Assembly (NCBI GenBank): GCA_910586605.1
Contig: CAJUJR010000102.1
Location: 1-8,740, forward strand
Direction of reading: 5' to 3'
DNA length: 8,740 bases
Source of the DNA: an uncultured Lachnospiraceae bacterium
GTDB lineage: Bacteria; Bacillota; Clostridia; Lachnospirales; Lachnospiraceae
The position numbers were made by a program, and so were the translations under genes. The notes under the pieces are model-generated. The model was not told the DNA's origin and ran no database searches. It saw only the letters and a list, made by a program, of their open reading frames with translations. Below are positions 6,824 through 8,740 of this stretch, one piece after another; within the stretch, counting starts at the first letter, position 1; each line of letters opens with the position of its first letter.

Positions 6824-8392
6824 AAATTCCTTTTTTTGTTGCAGGACAGGCTTGATTCCAAATACTTCTTCAAAAAAGTTCGCATTGTTGGAAAAAATTC
6901 CCTGTTCCAGTGCAATATCATATAATGTATGGCCGGTTATCAATAAAGTGCTGCCTTTAAGTTCCATTGTGACATTCCTAAATTTCTGCCTGTGGCTTCG
7001 ATCCATGGAGTCTGCCAGCCTGAGGATGGCATTGAGCTTGGCAATTTTGATATAGTCTTCTTTTTCAAACGGGTCTTCTAAGTGTGCAAATTGAGGAAAG
7101 TCACCAGTAGGGTAACGCACAATGGTGGCAATCATCATACGCTGTTTGCGTGAAATACCAATAATTTCTGTAGAAGTAACAATTTTATAGGAGCTTTCCC
7201 CAATATCTGTCAAGTTAATAAAGGCGCCGCAATTATGGAGCACTATGGCAATTTGCAGTGTAAAGCGTTCCTGCCTTGTCAGGTTATTTTGCTTCTTTAC
7301 CGCATCAAAAATTTTCAGTGCAATACTTTCTACAATACCAGTGTGCTTTGTGCTGCTAGAGTATCGCTCGGCAATTCTGCGTGCTACTGATAAAATGTCA
7401 TCAGAAAAACTGTGCGCAGGGACAATATGTGTTTTGCGTTCTGCAAAATCGGCTGCCATGCCATCACAGAGAGTAATCCCGGAAAGCCACATCTGTTCTG
7501 CCTGCGTTTCTTCAAAGATATTGTGGTAAATCATTGCAGTAGGAAGAAGCAGTGAGGCCTTTTCTACGCTGATATTTAACTCACGGCTTAGTTCTTCTGG
7601 CTTTTGCGAAATGATGGAGTGGTAAAACTCATCATATTCCGAACGGTTCACAGAATCTTTTTTTGTGCCCTTTGCGTTAAATGGAAGCAGGTTCCCGAAG
7701 TTATGGGTGGAGAGGTATTTTACAAAACTTGGGAGCTGGTTTCCGACAGCGATGATATTTTTAATACGGATATCTTTTAAGTAAAGCTGGGTAAAAACAT
7801 GCAGGTCATGGTAAATATACTCATATATCAGGTTCTGGTAATTGTCTGTAATATTACGCATGTTCTGTAATATTTCCTGGATGCGCAGGGAACCCAACAT
7901 AACATTCTGCGTTGCAATTAATGCATTTTTATTAAAAAGGGAAAGCTGGATGCTACCGCCGCCGACATCTGCCAGCAGGGTTCCTTTTTGGATTAATTTA
8001 TGAAAGGAATTTGGTGTTAATGCGATAGCCTTATAACAAAGGTAACGCTGTTCGGAATTGCTTAAAATACGGATAAAAAACCCCGTGCGCTGCTTGACTT
8101 GGTCTAATACAATCAGGTTATTGTCGGCTTCCCTTAAAGCGCTCGTGGCAGTAATCATATAATCGTTGACGCCATATTCTTTCATTTTTAGCGAAAAGCC
8201 ATTTAAAATGCTGCATAACTTTTCAATCGAATGGTAACTGATATGGTTTGTAGAATATGTTTCATAACCAAGGCGCGAGGTGTGATGTACATGGTCAAGC
8301 TGCTGGATACCGTTGTTTTTAGAAATCTCATAAATGCGGAGCGTTGTTTCATGGGAACCAACATCAATTGCTGCAAAAGTTGTGATTGCCAT
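6821..8392 (-). CDS. Ppx/GppA family protein with degenerate active site
   Basis: Family members hydrolyse polyphosphate or pppGpp in the cytosol. The 523 residues contain the ASKHA-fold phosphatase: phosphate-1 loop AAIDVGSHE (7-15), TSALREADN (83-91) and phosphate-2 loop DVGGGS (142-147). A C-terminal HD-like domain follows, with LHNCGAFINLT (385-395), TIVRYPTGD (423-431) and LADSMDRSHRQK (459-470). Two positions are unusual. Where E. coli PPX has catalytic E121 in its SGxEEA motif this protein has SNSEQR, placing Q115 there. Where GGGSTE carries E150 it has GGGSIQ, giving Q149. HN (386-387) replaces a canonical HD. The gene is therefore recognisable as Ppx-like but may not be a normal exopolyphosphatase, so I give no symbol. 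It is first in the operon with ppk; the weak SD-like GGTGA lies 10 bases before the ATG, hinting at low translation. Confidence 0.9.
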   Translation of the reverse strand: MAITTFAAIDVGSHETTLRIYEISKNNGIQQLDHVHHTSRLGYETYSTNHISYHSIEKLCSILNGFSLKMKEYGVNDYMITATSALREADNNLIVLDQVKQRTGFFIRILSNSEQRYLCYKAIALTPNSFHKLIQKGTLLADVGGGSIQLSLFNKNALIATQNVMLGSLRIQEILQNMRNITDNYQNLIYEYIYHDLHVFTQLYLKDIRIKNIIAVGNQLPSFVKYLSTHNFGNLLPFNAKGTKKDSVNRSEYDEFYHSIISQKPEELSRELNISVEKASLLLPTAMIYHNIFEETQAEQMWLSGITLCDGMAADFAERKTHIVPAHSFSDDILSVARRIAERYSSSTKHTGIVESIALKIFDAVKKQNNLTRQERFTLQIAIVLHNCGAFINLTDIGESSYKIVTSTEIIGISRKQRMMIATIVRYPTGDFPQFAHLEDPFEKEDYIKIAKLNAILRLADSMDRSHRQKFRNVTMELKGSTLLITGHTLYDIALEQGIFSNNANFFEEVFGIKPVLQQKKEF

Positions 8393-8427
8393 AGTCTATT
8401 GTTCACCGTCCCTTTCCAAATATAGTG

Positions 8428-8445
8428 ATAGCAGATTTCTGCTAT
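8428..8445. promoter_or_regulatory. Perfect 18-bp palindrome in the ppx-ppk leader
   Basis: ATAGCAGA-TT-TCTGCTAT is a perfect inverted repeat with 8-bp arms, lying between the predicted ppx promoter and its start codon, about +23 to +40 relative to the predicted transcription start. It could be a repressor operator, or a hairpin in the leader RNA with seven paired bases and an AAAU tetraloop. Read on the plus strand it is followed by a few T, but no plus-strand gene ends here, so a terminator role is unlikely. Confidence 0.5.
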
Positions 8446-8474
8446 TTTATGTTATAAAGCACTCAATAAATTCT

Positions 8475-8503
8475 ATTATAATTTTACGTCATTTACATGA
8501 AAA
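8475..8503 (-). promoter_or_regulatory. Predicted sigma-A promoter of the ppx-ppk operon
   Basis: On the minus strand a perfect TATAAT (8480-8475) lies 17 bp after TTTTCA (8503-8498), a 4-of-6 match to TTGACA. Transcription would start near 8468, leaving a leader of about 75 nt before the ATG at 8392. The upstream DNA is very A/T rich (8511-8530), which could act as an UP element. Confidence 0.6.
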
Positions 8504-8548
8504 AAACCAGTATTTTAAAAAAAATTTAGGAAGTTTTTCGTTCTTTTA

Positions 8549-8672
8549 GTTACTATTCACAGCCAACCGTAGCCAAATTTATGGAAATAAAAAATATCTT
8601 CCCCTGTGAAACACTTTCATCATGTACAGCATGAGAAAGCAAAATTTCTAATTTTCTGTAGAAAGCGAAAGT
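8549..8672 (-). repeat. Right copy of the structured intergenic repeat element
   Basis: Read on the minus strand from 8672 to 8549 this matches the left copy at 9-130 block by block: a 22-nt identity at the outer end, the hairpin TCATG-ctgta-CATGA (8633-8619), GGGAAGATATTTTTTATT (8603-8586) and a GGCTAC...TTGGCTGTGAATAGTAAC end (8574-8549). The hairpin stem is kept while its loop differs from the left copy. It ends 45 bp before the -35 of the ppx-ppk promoter and 156 bp before the ppx start, much as the left copy ends 165 bp before thrC. Weak similarity continues past the end: CTTCCT follows 15 bases later in both copies (146-151 and 8533-8528). Confidence 0.85.
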
Positions 8673-8740
8673 CCCTGAAATTTATAAACTGACAAAAATT
8701 TAGAGAGACATTCCTTCCTGTAGGACAATTTAGCCCTTAT
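8673..8740. other. Window edge with no recognisable feature
   Basis: These 68 bases lie outside the right repeat element. I see no convincing coding start, RNA gene, promoter or terminator in them. Confidence 0.5.

Noticed and set aside
8334..8549. 71-residue plus-strand open frame upstream of ppx
   Set aside because: It overlaps the ppx start, promoter and leader palindrome, encodes a low-complexity tail, and lacks a ribosome binding site.
9..8672. Composite transposon or genomic island bounded by the inverted repeats
   Set aside because: The copies are only partly identical, show no transposase or integrase between them, have no visible target-site duplications, and enclose ordinary housekeeping genes.
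1..8740. CRISPR array, tRNA or rRNA genes
   Set aside because: No regularly spaced direct repeats, tRNA cloverleaf motifs or rRNA signatures were found on reading through the window.

Overview
This window looks like a chromosomal segment of a low-GC Firmicute, most probably a Lachnospiraceae-type gut clostridium. The evidence is strong AGGAGG-like ribosome binding sites, near-consensus sigma-A promoters, a CIRCE operator of the Gram-positive HrcA type, AT-rich intergenic DNA, and Lon and threonine synthase sequences of clostridial character. The organism call is inference from protein style, not from a database match.

Layout, left to right: a ~122-bp repeat element (9-130); the thrC promoter and threonine synthase gene thrC (+, 296-1786); a 342-bp regulatory gap with inverted repeats, two promoter candidates and a CIRCE operator; the ATP-dependent protease gene lon (+, 2129-4513); a bidirectional terminator and a 14-nt fragment of the repeat element; then, on the minus strand, polyphosphate kinase ppk1 (6803-4602), preceded in transcription by a Ppx/GppA-family gene (8392-6821) as a two-gene operon; its promoter and an 18-bp palindrome; and a second copy of the repeat element in inverted orientation (8672-8549).

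The genes form a coherent stress and starvation neighbourhood. PPK makes polyphosphate, and Ppx/GppA proteins normally degrade it or act on pppGpp. In E. coli, polyphosphate directs Lon to degrade ribosomal proteins during amino-acid starvation, and ThrC is an amino-acid biosynthetic enzyme. lon appears to be under HrcA heat-shock control here. The ppx-ppk operon converges on lon across a shared terminator.

Three points stand out. First, the same structured element lies upstream of both outer transcription units, in the same orientation relative to each, about 40 bp before each predicted promoter, and part of it recurs after lon. Second, the Ppx/GppA homologue appears to carry Gln at both positions where catalytic Glu is expected, plus HN instead of HD in its C-terminal domain, while its PPK partner keeps every catalytic residue I could place. 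Third, lon carries a near-perfect CIRCE operator. No mobile-element genes, tRNAs, rRNAs or CRISPR arrays are visible.
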